Shown: positions 33,403 through 46,225 of the stretch, piece after piece
Layout of the letters: each line of letters opens with the position of its first letter
Position numbering within the stretch: position 1 is the stretch's first letter
Assembly (NCBI GenBank): GCA_021030915.1
Contig: JAGEMR010000033.1
Span: 124,001 to 188,000, forward strand
Source of the DNA: Astrothelium macrocarpum
Taxonomy: Eukaryota; Ascomycota; Dothideomycetes; Trypetheliales; Trypetheliaceae
Reading direction: 5' to 3'
DNA: 64,000 bases
Position numbers and translations under genes: made by a program
Notes under the pieces: generated by a model
What the model saw: only the letters and a program-made list of their open reading frames with translations
Databases searched by the model: none
Told to the model about the DNA's origin: nothing

Positions 33403-34194
33403 GGCGGGTAGTGCAAGGCTGCCACGGCAAGACGGGCGGTGAATGGTGGTCGGAAGTCTCTCCACGCGCCAACGAGCTTCGGGAGGCAGGGTAGAGCGTG
33501 ATCAGCGGTAGCAGGGAATGGAAGAGGACATGCAAAGCAAAAGTGGAGGATGGAGAGAGGGAGAGAGAGGGAGAGGAAGGGAGGAGGTTGCAGAGGAGGA
33601 GGAGCTCGGCGCGGGCGTGCTAGGCTTCCAGCGAGCCCGGGCCCGATCGGGTTAGCGGCGTGCGAGGCAAAAGCGCCGACTACGTGAAACTGAGTTGCCT
33701 ATTATATCACCACATCACTAAATCACTTGGTAGTGCTACATCACACCAGAATCTTCCGTGCGGCAAACCGGTGCTGACGTATCGCTGCATGTTGCCTGAA
33801 GCAACACTTTTCTTCTATCTAATCCTATCGAGAACTTCACCACGCCCGGCCAGGCCAGGTGCTGACACGAGCTAGGACAGAACCATTGTCTGAATCAACC
33901 AATCTCCTTGCATGCCAGGCCGAAAATACAGGTGAGCGAATCAAAGTTGTACCACAATCGAACTATTCATCTGGGTTTTCGAGGCTTGAGGGAGCCCAAT
34001 CGGTGAAAGAGGTTAACGAATGCAAAGGGTGGAGGGATTTCGGAATGCCATAACAGCCAAAACCAAAAATTCGACCAGAACGCTCAAAGCACGAAAAGCA
34101 ACGCTGAATGACGCTTGTGACCAAGCGCAAGGACACCCCAATACAAATGAGACTAACCACATCGAAGAACGCCCCTAATAGAAATAGCAGAAAT
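33403..34194. promoter_or_regulatory. Region upstream of nbr1
   Basis: Holds the nbr1 promoter and the 3' end of the Barentsz-like gene. Near nbr1 there is a long pyrimidine tract in the sense of the gene. Small frames have no features. Confidence 0.45.
33552..33587 (-). repeat. Polypurine/polypyrimidine tract in nbr1 leader region
   Basis: Thirty-six uninterrupted purines on the plus strand (mostly GA and GGA units), so a CT-rich run on the sense strand about 150 bp before the nbr1 ATG. CT-rich stretches near transcription starts are common in filamentous fungi. Confidence 0.7.
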
Positions 34195-36391
34195 TCACGG
34201 TGCTTGATAATAGACAGTGCCAGATGTCACTTGTGGGTAGTAGTAGCCGTCTGGACTTGGTGTCATCATCCCACCCATGCCAGGCACCGCGTAGCTCGCA
34301 GCGGGAAACCCCTCGCCTTGATTGTATAGTTGCGAAGGATCGTAGTAGTAGACCATGCCATTTTGTTCGTGCGCTACCATGTTGGGCTGGCTTCCACCGT
34401 TTGTACTGGCGTTCGCATCCGTTCCAGTGCTCGGCGGCGCATTCGGCATTGTCTGTCCGTACGGCGCTGCAACAAAGACAGGTACAGTCACTGCGCCAGG
34501 AGGCAGGGTAGTGCTGTATTGATGGCCGCCATTTGCTGCAGCGTAGAAATAGCCGCCTTGTGGAGCATACGGCGGAGGGTACACCGGTTGTTGGAAGGCT
34601 GGAGGTTGGAAAGGCTGGGCATGGATGGCACGCTCTGGAATGTTGGAGAGTGGCGTGCCTCCGGAGAATTGACTAGGATGGGACAGTTGACGTGAATGAG
34701 GATAAAAGTTCGATACGTCAACAGACGCAGCCTGTCCATTCATATGCGAAGGCACTTGTTGATGGAAAGGCTGTTGCTCCTGCTGTTGTGGTGCATGAAC
34801 CGAAGCCGACACTGGAGACTCGATGCCGGTGACGGAAATGGCCTTTTGAGGGCGTGGCTGGTGCATCGGGAGTTGCACTGGCCAATTCTCCCGAAAAGGA
34901 GGTTTCTGAGGCAATGTAATACCTGAAGAACCTGGAGGGGGAACCGGCCCGTCAGGCGTAAATTGTGTTGGGTGAGTGGCAGGCCCCGGTAGACGCACCA
35001 CGGGTTTGCCTGGCTCTGTTCCTGCAAACGGTAACCTTGCCGAAGCAGATCCAGCAGGAGACAATAGACTATCTCGCGGCACCTCTCGGGCCAGAGAAGA
35101 TCTTCTGCTCAAGGCGACGCTTAGCGAGTAGACGCTGCCACCGTAAGCACTGGTACGTCTGCTTGAATATCCACCGTATGCCGAATATGAGCCTCGTAGT
35201 CTGCCACGCCCGAAACCTTGTTGATTTGGCCTCAGAGCTCTTGGAATGAAGATGAAGGATCGTTCGGTAGACGGAAAGATATATCGAGGAGGTTGTTCAG
35301 GAAGCGAGACACGGACTGGTTTATCTCTGCGAAGTGGAGGCCGATGGTTTGGAAGGCGGGTATGCCTATGCAGAGGAACAGCAGAGAACAGTATGGGCTG
35401 TTTCATTCCTGGCAGCGACACCCTGATTTGGGCGTGGCCAATCTGTGTTGAAAAGGAACGTTCTTGCTTGTCTGGAATGGCTTTCGCGCCGTTCTCGATG
35501 GACAAGGAAAGTCGAGAAACATCTTGGGCAATATTGGAATTGATTGGGATTGGCTGCACCGGGCCTTCCATTTCAAGAGAGGCATGCAAGTCATGCTGCC
35601 ACTTTGCGCTTGTCGGCTCCGACGTAGGGAGAATTTGACTGTATGGATGAGTATTATGCGTATAAGAAGGAGCAGGGGAGAAAAAGGGTGATTGAGAAAG
35701 GCACGAGACAAAAGGACACAGCGACTTACTTTGCTGGAGAGAACGGCCCACCCACGGCAACCCGACCTCTTCCACGCCCCCTTCCAAAGGGCTTGAATCC
35801 ATTTTGTCCTGGTGAATCCGTCCTGTGATCGTGCATGAAGAAGTTGCCACGATTTGGGATGAAAGCCGGATCCGAGTCACGCTTCTTTTTATACTCTTCG
35901 TGTTCACGCCGTTTTCGCTCTGCAAATGTTTCTGGTCGTCCGCCAGGTCCGCTGCTACCTCCTGCTATATCTTGTTGTGGCTGCAGTGACCCAATGCCCA
36001 TCTGTTCAAAGTCTACAGCCTCTTCTTCAGCTAATGCATCTGGGATGTTCATGCCATTCATCATTGCCTCTGTGTCCGTTTGCCGTTTGAACGTTGAAGT
36101 TGCTGAAGTCGTAGTTGGAACGTTTTCCTGTGCACTCTGCTTCTCCAATATGATACTCTCCGGCCGTACCATGTCCGGCTTTTGTGACCCATCAACTATC
36201 TCAGCAGCATCCGCCTCGCTGAGATCGCTGTCATCCACATCTGCATCCGCATCCTCATCCAGGTCACTTAGAACGGATCCCTCGCTCAGCGAATCTTCCG
36301 CCACGCCGGTTGCTGCCGACGCCTCATCCTCGCCCTCTTCTTCGACGCGCCTTCTCCTTCTGATAATGTCTCTTCGTGATCGTACAGGCAT
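34195..36391 (-). CDS. Barentsz/CASC3-like exon junction complex factor
   Basis: Two exons, 35730-36391 and 34195-35638, giving 701 residues. The N-terminus is Arg-rich then strongly acidic. The Btz (SELOR) module is visible as DPAFIPNRGNFFMHDHRTDS, followed by an RG-rich stretch (FGRGRGRGRV) and, across the splice, SAKWQHDL, matching the W-x-HD end of the eIF4AIII-binding region. The rest is low-complexity, Pro/Gln/Tyr-rich (YAPQGGYFYAAANGGHQY). In animals this protein clamps eIF4AIII on spliced mRNA; filamentous fungi keep the complex, yeast does not. I infer the same role. Donor phase and acceptor were fixed by the motif that spans them. Confidence 0.82.
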
Positions 36392-36976
36392 GATGAAGGC
36401 AGAATCGAAGCAAAAAGGTAGGTTGGGATGCAGTCGGAGAATTGACGTGGTGCAGGGGTGGCGGAGGGGATTCCACTGGCGAGGATACTCCCACAGGGAT
36501 GAGGTGATGAAGTCCGGGAGACGAATGGCTTTCGTAGGGTCTGAAATTGACTGTGGTCTACATTCAGCCGGGAGGATGGGTGAGGACTCGTTGTTGGAGA
36601 GTTTGTCACCAAGGGAAAATGAATGACTCGTGGTGCCGGTACCTGCGGTCTTGTACCCTTTGCGTCAGAGTCGGTTTGCCGGCGCTGGGCCAATGTGCAT
36701 CACTTCCGCAACCTGCTGCCAGTGCAGCCTGGGTTGGCACAAACACTTGATTGCAAAGCAAATGTATCGTCTCTTGCTTTCGATGCAAGCGGTCGTGTAA
36801 ATTCTGCTGGATTATCAAAGCCATTTACACGAGATGCAGCATAGCGACATGGTTGGTTTCATGGTGCCAAGATGCTTCTGCACGCGACACATCACTTTGC
36901 AGCCTCACCCCGACTATCGAGTACCTACAAACCACGTAATGACGTGTCTTTCCTTCCGCCCAACAAACATTGGATA
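36392..36976. other. Intergenic region between Barentsz-like gene and sly1
   Basis: Both neighbours are on the minus strand. Holds the Barentsz-like promoter and the sly1 3' end. Nothing else seen. Confidence 0.5.
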
Positions 36977-39275
36977 TCATGATTCCTGTCCGAGACGCGC
37001 CAGCTCTTGATTGAGAAAGTCCTCTGCATTAACTAGCTCCGTACTGCCGTATATGACCCTTTTTCTCGTCCCTGCACCGCCTGTGCTTGCCGCTGCACTG
37101 GTTCGCTTTGCCCAATCTTGAAGGTTTCCGTACTCATCCATGCTGCCTCCACCAACTGTAAAGACAATGGCTTCGTTAAATCCTTGCCGCCTTTGTCCAA
37201 AGCTTGCTTCAATTCCCCGGCCTACATTTCCGAAGCCTCCTGGAGCTGGACTTGCTTGGTTTCGTACCTGACTTGCCGGGGGCATTGTGCCACGTGCATT
37301 TGCGCTTCGTGGATCAAAGTACAGGTAGCTTTCTGTCTTTGCAATTGCAGACGAGGACGCATTCTGTGGATCCATGAGAGACTCGGTGATTTTAGTCAAG
37401 GTCAGATCTTTATTTACAGGCAAGAAGTTCTTGACGCCGGAGATGAGATTGTCAAAATTGGGCCCGAGACCCGCTTCTTTGAACCGATCCGTCAGTCGAC
37501 TGGATATGGAACTAAAGCCACGGAAGAGCTCATTTGACGCAGATGACTGCGTCGGTTGTGTCGGGGCAGAAGATATCATTGTCATTTTCGTAATCTCACG
37601 CACTCTATCAATTGTCAGTAGGTTATTGGCTATGAGGCGTTTCGCTCGTTTACCTTTTGATATAAGCCAGCGAAACGGTATCTACGCCAGTGTTTTTGAG
37701 TGCCTCTTCGAATTTTTCCATGTCCGTTCTTGAAATGTCTTGTTCCGTGCTCAAAAACCATATAATGAATAATCGTAATTTGTCAAGAGGCTGCGACCCT
37801 TTATTTGGGTCTTGTATTAATTCTAAGATTTGAGTTTTTGTTTGCTTTGTGACTGTCTCCTCTAATTGGTAGAAGTTGTCCAGTCCTCGATCTTTGACTC
37901 CTTTCAGCAGGGCCGTTGCAATGTTCATGTGCATGTCTAATGTGCTTTTTCGCTCTCTGAGTTCCGGAAGAAGAGTAATGGCAGCCTTGAGATGACTCGC
38001 AGATGCACTAGTATCATTCTGGAGATCTTCAATCGAAGAAGCGCCTGTTTTCTTGGTAATTTCGCTGGCTTCGTCCTTGTATCTCGTCAATTCAGCATCT
38101 ATGTCCTCACAAACTTGTGGAAACGGCCTCCCCGCATTCTTGCTCCAAAAGAAGTCATTCGACGTTAGGTCATAAGACCGCTTTGTGCTCGTCTTATTCG
38201 GCTGGCCATCTTCTGCTGGCACTTCTACCGTTATTCGATTGAGGTGCATTTGGCAAACATCATGCACAAGTGATTGATATACCCAAGAGTGCGACAACAT
38301 TGGTATCAGATCCACGTTACGATCCGCAATTATCAGTACAGGTCTTGAGGATGAAGCGCCCATTGCAGACGATGGGCGTTGATGCGAGTTTGAAAAAAGA
38401 TTATCTTTCGAATTGAGAATGTGGTCTCTTAATTTCCTATCCAACTTCGCTGCTATCATTTCCGCTGCACCTCCTTTGGGACATCGTATGATTGGAATAG
38501 TACCTTTCAAAAAGGGTCAGCATTCGTGTTGTTACTCTAAGATAGTTCTGGCATACCCATAGTAACAACGACGCTGAATAGCCCGCTGACTATACGCTCA
38601 ACACAATTGTCCAGATCTTGGTCTTGCGTATTGGCGCTGTTCATCATCCAATATGTGTCCTTGCCCATGCCAAGACTAAAAAGGTCTGGCTCGGAAACAA
38701 TAAAATTCAAGTATTGATCATACACTTGTGCAATGGTCTCAGCGGTACCTGCCGACGCTGTTTGTGATGCAAAGTCTTCAAGGAGCGGTCGAGGGATGGA
38801 AGAGAGAAAGTTTATGTAGGCAGGCGAATAGAGGTTTCGTGTAAGGTCGGATGTGATAAGCTGGAGGTTGGCCGCCGTGGGCTCAACCAGGTATAGAGCC
38901 GGCACATCAGGTATTGAGTGTCGCGTCGAATTGATATTGAGGTGTATCGTGACTCCCCAAGCTCTCAGATCGTTGACACGAAGAACGCTGCTGATTATAT
39001 CCCTCCCTAAATTATCGAAGACGAGAATCTTCCATATAGGATCACCGTCCGCGTTGAGGACTGGGGTTGATTTCGAGACAAGACCGTTTACAGATCCATA
39101 GGCTTCATGATCGTCTCCGTTCTCTCGGGGCGGCGCATGGTTGAGATTTAGGATACGTTCAATTGAGGCTGAATCGTACGGTTAGTACATGTTGTTCTTT
39201 GTCGTTTTTCTAGGAAAAAAAGAGAGGGAGCATACCAACTTGGCGGTCTCGTAAGCTATGTGAGGTTGCGGTCAT
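36977..39275 (-). CDS. sly1: SM protein Sly1, ER-Golgi vesicle fusion
   Basis: Four exons: 39236-39275, 38557-39168, 37654-38503, 36977-37604, giving 709 residues. The start MTATSHSLRDRQ spliced to VASIERILNLN is diagnostic of Sly1. The Sec1 fold follows with WKILVFDNLGRDIISSVLRV and VPALYLVEPTAANLQLI, then RPVLIIADRNVDLIPMLSH, and the C-terminal part ends with FTVGGGSMDEYGNLQDWAKR. Sly1 binds the syntaxin Sed5 and promotes SNARE assembly in ER-Golgi transport, the same transport step as Erv25 encoded earlier in the window. All three introns are short and canonical. Confidence 0.96.
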
Positions 39276-40115
39276 GATAGTATGAGTTCTGAATACGGTC
39301 CAGAATGTAGATGAGCACCAATGATCAGAGCATTGGCTTCATGTCTCAGAAGAGACGGGCAAACAATCATCGAGAGTGACCACCAGGCATTTGCGTAGAC
39401 GCGAGTCGCGCTAACTGAGCGGATAGCGGAGGCAACTTTCGCCGACGCTAGCCAGCCCGCAGCGCCTTCTTTTGCCGTGACCTTTCTTGCCTCGTCACCT
39501 CCCCTCCTCAACCAACCTCCCAATAACAACTCTCTCAAAGAGTGCTCTCGCCATTCAACGTGTTTTTGTGTGTTCTCGGTCTGCATTAGAGGCCTGGCGT
39601 CCTTCTTCGCCAAACGCAGAGCGGTGGAGGTGGAGGCAGCGTATGGTGAAGTCGATTTGGGTTGATTTCGGTCGCGTGAGACTTGGGTCGAAGCACTCAT
39701 CGATACAGCGAGAATATCATCAAATCTGCAGTGGCCAGTTGCACAGCAGCCATCTAAAGACCATCGTGTACCAAGCTCGCCAAGTAACTTGGGGAGTGCG
39801 GTCGTTGAACATTGAGTATTGCGGGCGCAGATAACGCTGCCCGCCTCTCTTGACTACAGTACAAACTGGGACGCCCTCAGCACTTGCATTGCTGGCAGCA
39901 GGCCATCACACCCGTCGGACTCCCCTGGCCCAAAACGGCGCTTTTAACCTCTTCCCCAGGGGCGACAAACCAAATTCACCGCATAAAGCTACCTCCTTTC
40001 CACATACGGCTAGTGAGAGTCGCGCTGCTTTAAGCTTCTACTCACGCCGGCGTCTTCTCTGACCAGCTCCGACGCAGCCGTGGTCCGTGCGCGCCTGATT
40101 TCCGCGCCGTACATT
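39276..40115. promoter_or_regulatory. Divergent promoter region sly1/PNUTS-like gene
   Basis: About 840 bp between divergent starts. Overlapping frames at 39272-39834 occur on both strands without features and are not called. No TATA box stands out. Confidence 0.45.
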
Positions 40116-43100
40116 ATGAATTCCGATCATGTGTCGCGTGGAGCAGCGCTGCCGGCTCGCGATCTATTTGCAGACAGCAGTAATCTCTCCAATTATGGTG
40201 ACTTGCAGTTTGGCGCTGCTGGCAATCAGTATGATGCTGCCTTGTGGGCGACAGACCACGGTCATGATGAGTTGTCCTTTCCCACCAATGAGCAGCCACA
40301 TGCACTTCAACAGGGCTGGAACAACACCATTCCCGCCTCGGTGACTCCGACGCCTTCTGGATACTCGCAGTCCCAGCCGTACCCACATCAAACATCCTCA
40401 CCATATCCCGGTCATAATTTTCAATTCAATGCTCCCATCGGTTTCAATGATCACCATCTCGATCCTGGTCTGGCTTCGGGAAATGCCCCTAATAGCTACA
40501 ACTCAGGCGCTGGCCCATATGCTGTCGGCGGTACCCAGTCGAGTACCATCTCACCGCAAGCCCTTCAACACAGCAACATTGCAGACTTCGCCAAAATCGT
40601 GAGTCTTTGCAGATTTATAGCGTCGACAAAATCAACTAATTTCGTACCAGGACGCTCGGTGGAACAACGCCAAGAATTCGGATGCTTCCAAATCTATCAC
40701 TTCTGGTGCTAATCATGACGGTGTTGTGCTGGACCGGGTGCCTTTAAAGGCGCCTCACGGCTCTGTGTCTGGGCCGTTTGTAATTATCGACCATGATACT
40801 TTAGCTCAAGCTACCAAATCCCAACGCCTGCATAATTTTGTCAATGTTGGGTCTGTCCAATTTGACCCCGGCTGTAATCTGAAAAGTAAGCAACATAACT
40901 TCTTGAATAGCATGATTTTTCCGCTGACCTGATGTAAGCGAGCTTGCCAAATTATGTTCGCAGGCAGTCACGGAATGAGTTTAGACGGCGCGCTGGTGAT
41001 GATAAGACTCTTTTAGGTAACCCTAATCTTGACGAGATTTTACGTTCTGTCTCTAACCAAATCGTAGCCAAAGTTGCAAAGAAGCCATCCAAGCTGAAAA
41101 GTCTCTCTCAGAAACCTGCTTATCAGCGCTCGGCGATATCTAGACCAGACCAGACCGGCCGTATCAAGCAGGAAACTGTTCAATCACCATCGGAATCGGA
41201 CTCCTCCAGTGAAGAGTCTGATTCTGAATATTCCGATTCGGATCTGGAGGTGTCCGAACCGCCACCACTCCCAGATAAACGTCCTGGCGCTCCGCTTGAG
41301 GCAGTCCGATATGACACTATCAAGGCTGTCTGGGCCACACCCAGTCGACCAGCTGATGCCGAGGAAATTCGGAATGCCCTCAAAAACTTTTGGGAAGTCG
41401 TTCGAACTATTCGGGATCGATGGAAGAGCGATGGAAACGCTCTAAAACAAGCCGAAGAAGCAAAGAAGAGTAGTGAGCTTCCGCTGCTCAAGGAACGAGT
41501 CAATAGTCAACGCGACATGATGCAGTCTTCTATCAAAGCTGCTCTGGAATTCGGTCACCGAGATATTCTAGCCTTGTAAGTTCTCCAATCCTTGCCCCCT
41601 CTCCACACCTTGTGTTTAGAACATTTGCTTGTCTGTGCATATACGTATGAACTAGTGGAGGAAAATATGCCAAATGTGATATGTGCTGCGCTTCCCGCGC
41701 CGGAGATTAGCCCGCAAGAACGAGAATAGGGTAATTTAGCTGGGAGACAGACTTGGACTTGTCAAAATCGTAAGAGGCTTAGCTATAATAGCTCCGTAAA
41801 AAGGGGCCAAAGTAATAAGTGTGCAATCTTTGCCCTCCATAAGTCGGAGTAGATTAAGGGCTTCGTTGGCTGCAGTTAGCTTGCACAAATTATCACAAAA
41901 GGCGCTGGCTGCATATTAAAGTTGGATTTTACTGAATTTGCTACCATCTTAATCCAAGTCGTATCGAAGATCTAACTTGAATCTTGTAGTTTCGGCGAAA
42001 ACACTTCGTTTTTATTTCTATCATATCAATTCCTATTGGATCGGTTCGCTGAGAAAGATTTCGACGGTCCACTTCCACAGGGCTTCTTAGAGGTAAGCTA
42101 TTCGCTTTATAAGTTGAATCATAGTTAATCATTTCACAGCTTCTTGCACGGTGCACGACAATCACTAATGAAGCACTTGAGAAAACTCATCTCGTCAAGG
42201 TCTTGCCTAGATTCGAAAAGCGTGGTAATGAAAAGACTGCGTCCTGGGCTAGAAAAATTATCACGGAAGCTGAAAAGGCGACCAAGACCAAAACTGAGGC
42301 TGTTGTCAAAGACAAGCCTAGCAAAGATACGGCAAAAGATATTGTCAAGTCCGAGTCTGTCGGTAGCCCCAAGTCAAAATCTGAACCTGTTGCTGGAATG
42401 AAGCGCCAACGCGAAGGCCCAACAGCCGTGGGACAGCCTATGAAGAAGATCAATTCTGGCAGTCCTTTGGCGTCTGGTGCTTCGAAACAGGCAACGGCGC
42501 TCACGAAGCGAACGACAACAAACTCCGGAGCTGATGCAAAAGGGATCACTCCAGCTCTGACAGCACCCAAAGCAAAGGGTCAACAAGTCCAAGCCAAGCC
42601 ATCTAGCTTTTTCTCCAGCTTGCAGTCTGCAGCCAAACGACCAGGCGCCAACAAAGCTTCTGCTAGCTCAGTTCTAGACAAAGACAAGAATGCAAACGAA
42701 AAGAAAACGACTGCATCCGCTACCAATGCAGCTGTCAGTAAACCAGCTTGGTCTTTTGCTGAAACGATGGCCAACTTGAACAAATCAAAAGAGCCAGAGC
42801 CCACAGCTAAACCTAAACCAAACAGTCCCCCAGAGACTCCCGAAGAGAAGGCTAAACGTCTCAGAAAGGAAGAGCGCAGAAAATTACGCGTATCATTCAA
42901 GCCCGACGCTTCACTTGTGGAAATTCGCGTCTTTGAAAGGCAAGATGAGGAGCTTGCCGATCGTGATACTAATGTGCGTGATGTTGACGACAAAGGTGGT
43001 GAAGGTCGCATGTTCAAACAACACATGGATACTGTGGACATTGAAGATGATGACGACTATAGCCCAGAGTATGATGAGGTTATCCTCATTGACTTTCGCG

Positions 43101-44085
43101 AGCCGTCTTCCATTGATTTCAGCACTATTGAAAAGGCAGAGCGGGAACGCATCTATGCACCTTATGGCGGAGGAGAACTGAAAGCGGACAGTCTTGAATC
43201 AAGGATCCAGGAGCAGCACGAAAGAAATACTCTTATGGTCTTCTACGCCGATAGTGCGGACATTCCGCCTTCCCCTCGTGAACCTGCAAACCCATATACA
43301 GGCGAATCAACAAATGTAGTCAACTTTGGTCCACCTCCGCCACAAGTACAGCAGCGAGCTGAAGCAGTAAAGAATAGTTTGATTACACATCAACCAGTAA
43401 TTCCTGTTGTGCCTGATGTCTCGGCCCTTCTGAAGGCTCTTGGAGGGGTCCAGTCCCAACAACAAGCTCCGCCTCAGCCCCAGCAGCAGAAGCAAGACGC
43501 ATCTGCTTCCTCCACGAGTGCTCTCGAGAGCATATTTGCGAAATTTGCGAATCCAGCGCAACAGACGCAACCGCAGCAAGCTCCTATGCAGGCTTCAATG
43601 CAGCCGCAACAATCTACTGTCAATCCACAGGTACAAGCGATTCTAGCAACTATGCAGAATCAAACTCCCATGCAGCAGCCCATGCAACAAGGACAGCAAC
43701 AAGCGGCGCCAAATCTAGCCGCTCTGCTTCAGCAATTACATGTGCCTGCCGGCCAAGCACCTATGCAAGGCTTTGGAATGCCCAACCAACAAGGGACTCC
43801 CCAGCAGCGCAGTGGGCCGTTCGAGGATCCAGAGAGAAAGCGATGGAGAGAAGATCAGGACTCGAATCAAGGCAATTATGGTAACCAAAGCAACCAAAGC
43901 AACCAAAGCGGTGGCAACAAGAAGCGCAAGTTTGTAGACGTAAGTGATTCCTACCGGGTACAATATTGTACTGGCTTCGAATACTAACATAGGTATCATC
44001 ACAGAAAAAGTTTACACAACCTTGTAGGTATTTCCGCGAAGGGAAGTGCCTCAAAGGAGCTCAGTGCACGTATGTGCATGAATAA
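40116..44085 (+). CDS. CCCH zinc-finger protein, PNUTS-like PP1 regulator candidate
   Basis: Six exons: 40116-40598, 40651-40885, 40939-41575, 41990-42092, 42140-43939, 44005-44085, giving 1112 residues. The N-terminus (160 residues) is Gln/Ser/Tyr-rich. A helical region across exons 3-5, with TNEALEKTHLVKVLPRFEKR, resembles a TFIIS-N/LW-type domain. Near residue 736 the basic sequence KLRVSFKPD contains an RVxF motif for protein phosphatase 1. The Gln-rich part (about 930-1060) precedes a C-terminal zinc finger CRYFREGKCLKGAQCTYVH (C-x7-C-x5-C-x3-H). This order is that of animal PNUTS and fission yeast Ppn1 in the cleavage/polyadenylation factor phosphatase module. No full-length similarity can be judged by eye, so the name is an inference. 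Intron 3 is 414 nt, far longer than its neighbours. Confidence 0.62.
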
Positions 44086-44472
44086 TTGACCACGCGCACC
44101 GTTTCGACAGGTCCGACAGCACTGGTACTGGTATTCGAACTTACATTTTCTTTTAAAGCTCTATTTTTAAGTTTACATTAGTCGACAGAAATGGGCACAT
44201 CGCTAGCACGGCAATAAAGCTGAGCACCTAGCGCAGAAATCTTTTCACAAGGTGAATTACCTGTGTATTATAGTACGATGATTGCATTTCTTTGGTGTCA
44301 TGGGCCGAGCCAGCCTTATTGAGGCTGAAGATGTCTAGTCGAGACACTTCATTGGCATCAAATAAGTTCTAGTTTAATCAATTTGCGTGTGAAGCCCACT
44401 TGATCGTTTGCATATGTATTCTTTCCCATCGGGTATCTTCATTCAAGGTTTGGGTATCATTGGCCAAAGCAC
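44086..44472. other. Convergent intergenic region PNUTS-like/rrp4
   Basis: 3' to 3' gap with no recognised element. Confidence 0.5.
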
Positions 44473-45657
44473 TCATGCCATGCTATCTAACGCCAATTCG
44501 ACCACTTTGCGTCCCCTTTCGCCTCCGAGATAAGCCCCAGCATAGTCTCCCTCATCACCCTCAGCCTCTACCCCCAAAGCTGCATCATATGTTCTCATCA
44601 GCACGTCTTCATCAACTCTCACCCCCCACTCCACAAGCGCCTTCACGCAGCCCGCCACCCGCGCAATCTCCCTCCTAATCGCCGGACTCATATCATCATT
44701 CTGACTCGAATATATACTCGCACTCACACTCTCCTCCATACTCGTAATGCTCACCCCCCTCGCATCCGCCGTCGGCGGCTCCACATGCTTTGCAATCCAA
44801 ATATATCCATTCACACCCAACACCACATCGATCCCCCCCGCTCCATGGCCCCCCTCAATCATAAACATCTGCCTCCTCCCCCTCACCACCCCACCCCCCG
44901 TCCCCCCCACCCCAACACCCTTCGCCACCGCGCCCGCCGCCGCTCCTCCCGCGCCCTCCCCCCCAGCCCCAGCCACCGACAAAAACACCCCGTTCCGCAA
45001 CTTCCCGTAGCGCAAGCTGCGCGCGTGCAACGCGGCCGCGCCGTCCTGATACAGCGACTGCACCTCGGCGACCAGCAGCTCGCCCTCGACGAAGAAGTGG
45101 CGGATGGCGAGCGCATCCACCGCCGTGCGCCGCCGCAGCACGCCGCCGGGCAGGTTGATGGCCGCGAGCGGCAGCACCGCGAGCGTGGGCGCTGCGATGT
45201 CGACGGTCCAGCGCTGGCCCGTGGCCGAGACGGTCGCGATGCGCCCGATGATGAGGTCCCCGATGGAGGGTATGTAGCGTGTGCGTAGGGGCGTGATGGA
45301 GAGGAGCTTGTTGGTGCGGGAGAGGGTGCCGAAGAGGGTGGATTGGATGGTGGTTGGGTGGGCTGGGTGAGTGGTTGTGCCGTGGCCTCTGGAGGTGTGT
45401 CAATGGAGGTTCTGCTGCTGTGAAGGGCGGGGGGAACTGGAGGGAACCGGGGGGATACCTACTTACCGCATCCATTGTGGGTCGTCGGTAATGATTTCAC
45501 CAGGCGTTATGATGGCTTTTGTGCGACGCTTGGAAGGCGCGTCGGTCATGGCGACGTCGCCCTCGAGATCGAATTTGTCTTCTTCGTCATCGGAGGTATC
45601 AGGATCATAATGAGAAATCGGTTTGGCGGGTGCTGGGGGGAGAATAGAGATGGGCAT
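44473..45657 (-). CDS. rrp4: Exosome subunit Rrp4
   Basis: Two exons, 45467-45657 and 44473-45388, giving 368 residues. DPQWMR spliced to GHGTTTHP is the conserved start of the N-terminal domain, followed by NKLLSITPLRTRYIPSIGD and an S1 domain (DLIIGRIATVSATGQRWTVD). The KH-like part has VVLGVNGYIWIAKH in place of the GNNGYIWI motif. Between S1 and KH stands a Gly/Ala-rich insertion of some 30 residues (about 203-236), encoded by very C- and G-rich DNA unlike the rest of the window. Rrp4 is a cap subunit of the RNA exosome in nucleus and cytoplasm. Confidence 0.92.
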
Positions 45658-46225
45658 TGTGCAGATGCGAAGTGTCGAAGTTGAAGGTGCTGGTTGAGTA
45701 AATTCAGACGGATAAACATTCGATCACAAATAATGGATGTTTTTTTGCGAGATGCAAGAAGCGAACATCTCTTGATAGATTCAAGTCAGTCTACATTCGA
45801 TAGACAATCATTTCGTAGTTCAAATTCATCTGAAAATTATTGGTGATCATTATTGTTTACTTTACGACGTCATAATTTACTCTGGATCGGCCTCGGCGCT
45901 GTTCGACTTAAAATCAATCAAGCAATTAAAGTTTTGATTAATCTTTCAGGCACTTGCCTACTTTAGTATGAAACAGTGTCAAATCAGTTTTTAAGAGTCT
46001 TCTGATCACGAAGCTTGATCGATCAATCTGCTCCCACTCTGTATCTATGTAAGCTATTCAAAGATTGATGCTGGTATCGTCCCTCGTTTGCCCCTCGAAA
46101 TGTTGTCAGAAAGAATATCGAGAGTCTGTTTGAAGCCCAAGAAATTGCCAGATAGGACTGTAGAAAAAGAACTCAGATGATGTTAAATCAGATCCAACAT
46201 TTACACTCTCATCCATTCACCACAT
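45658..46225. other. Intergenic region upstream of rrp4
   Basis: AT-rich, between two minus-strand genes. Holds the rrp4 promoter and the 3' end of the arylsulfotransferase-like gene. Nothing else seen. Confidence 0.5.
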
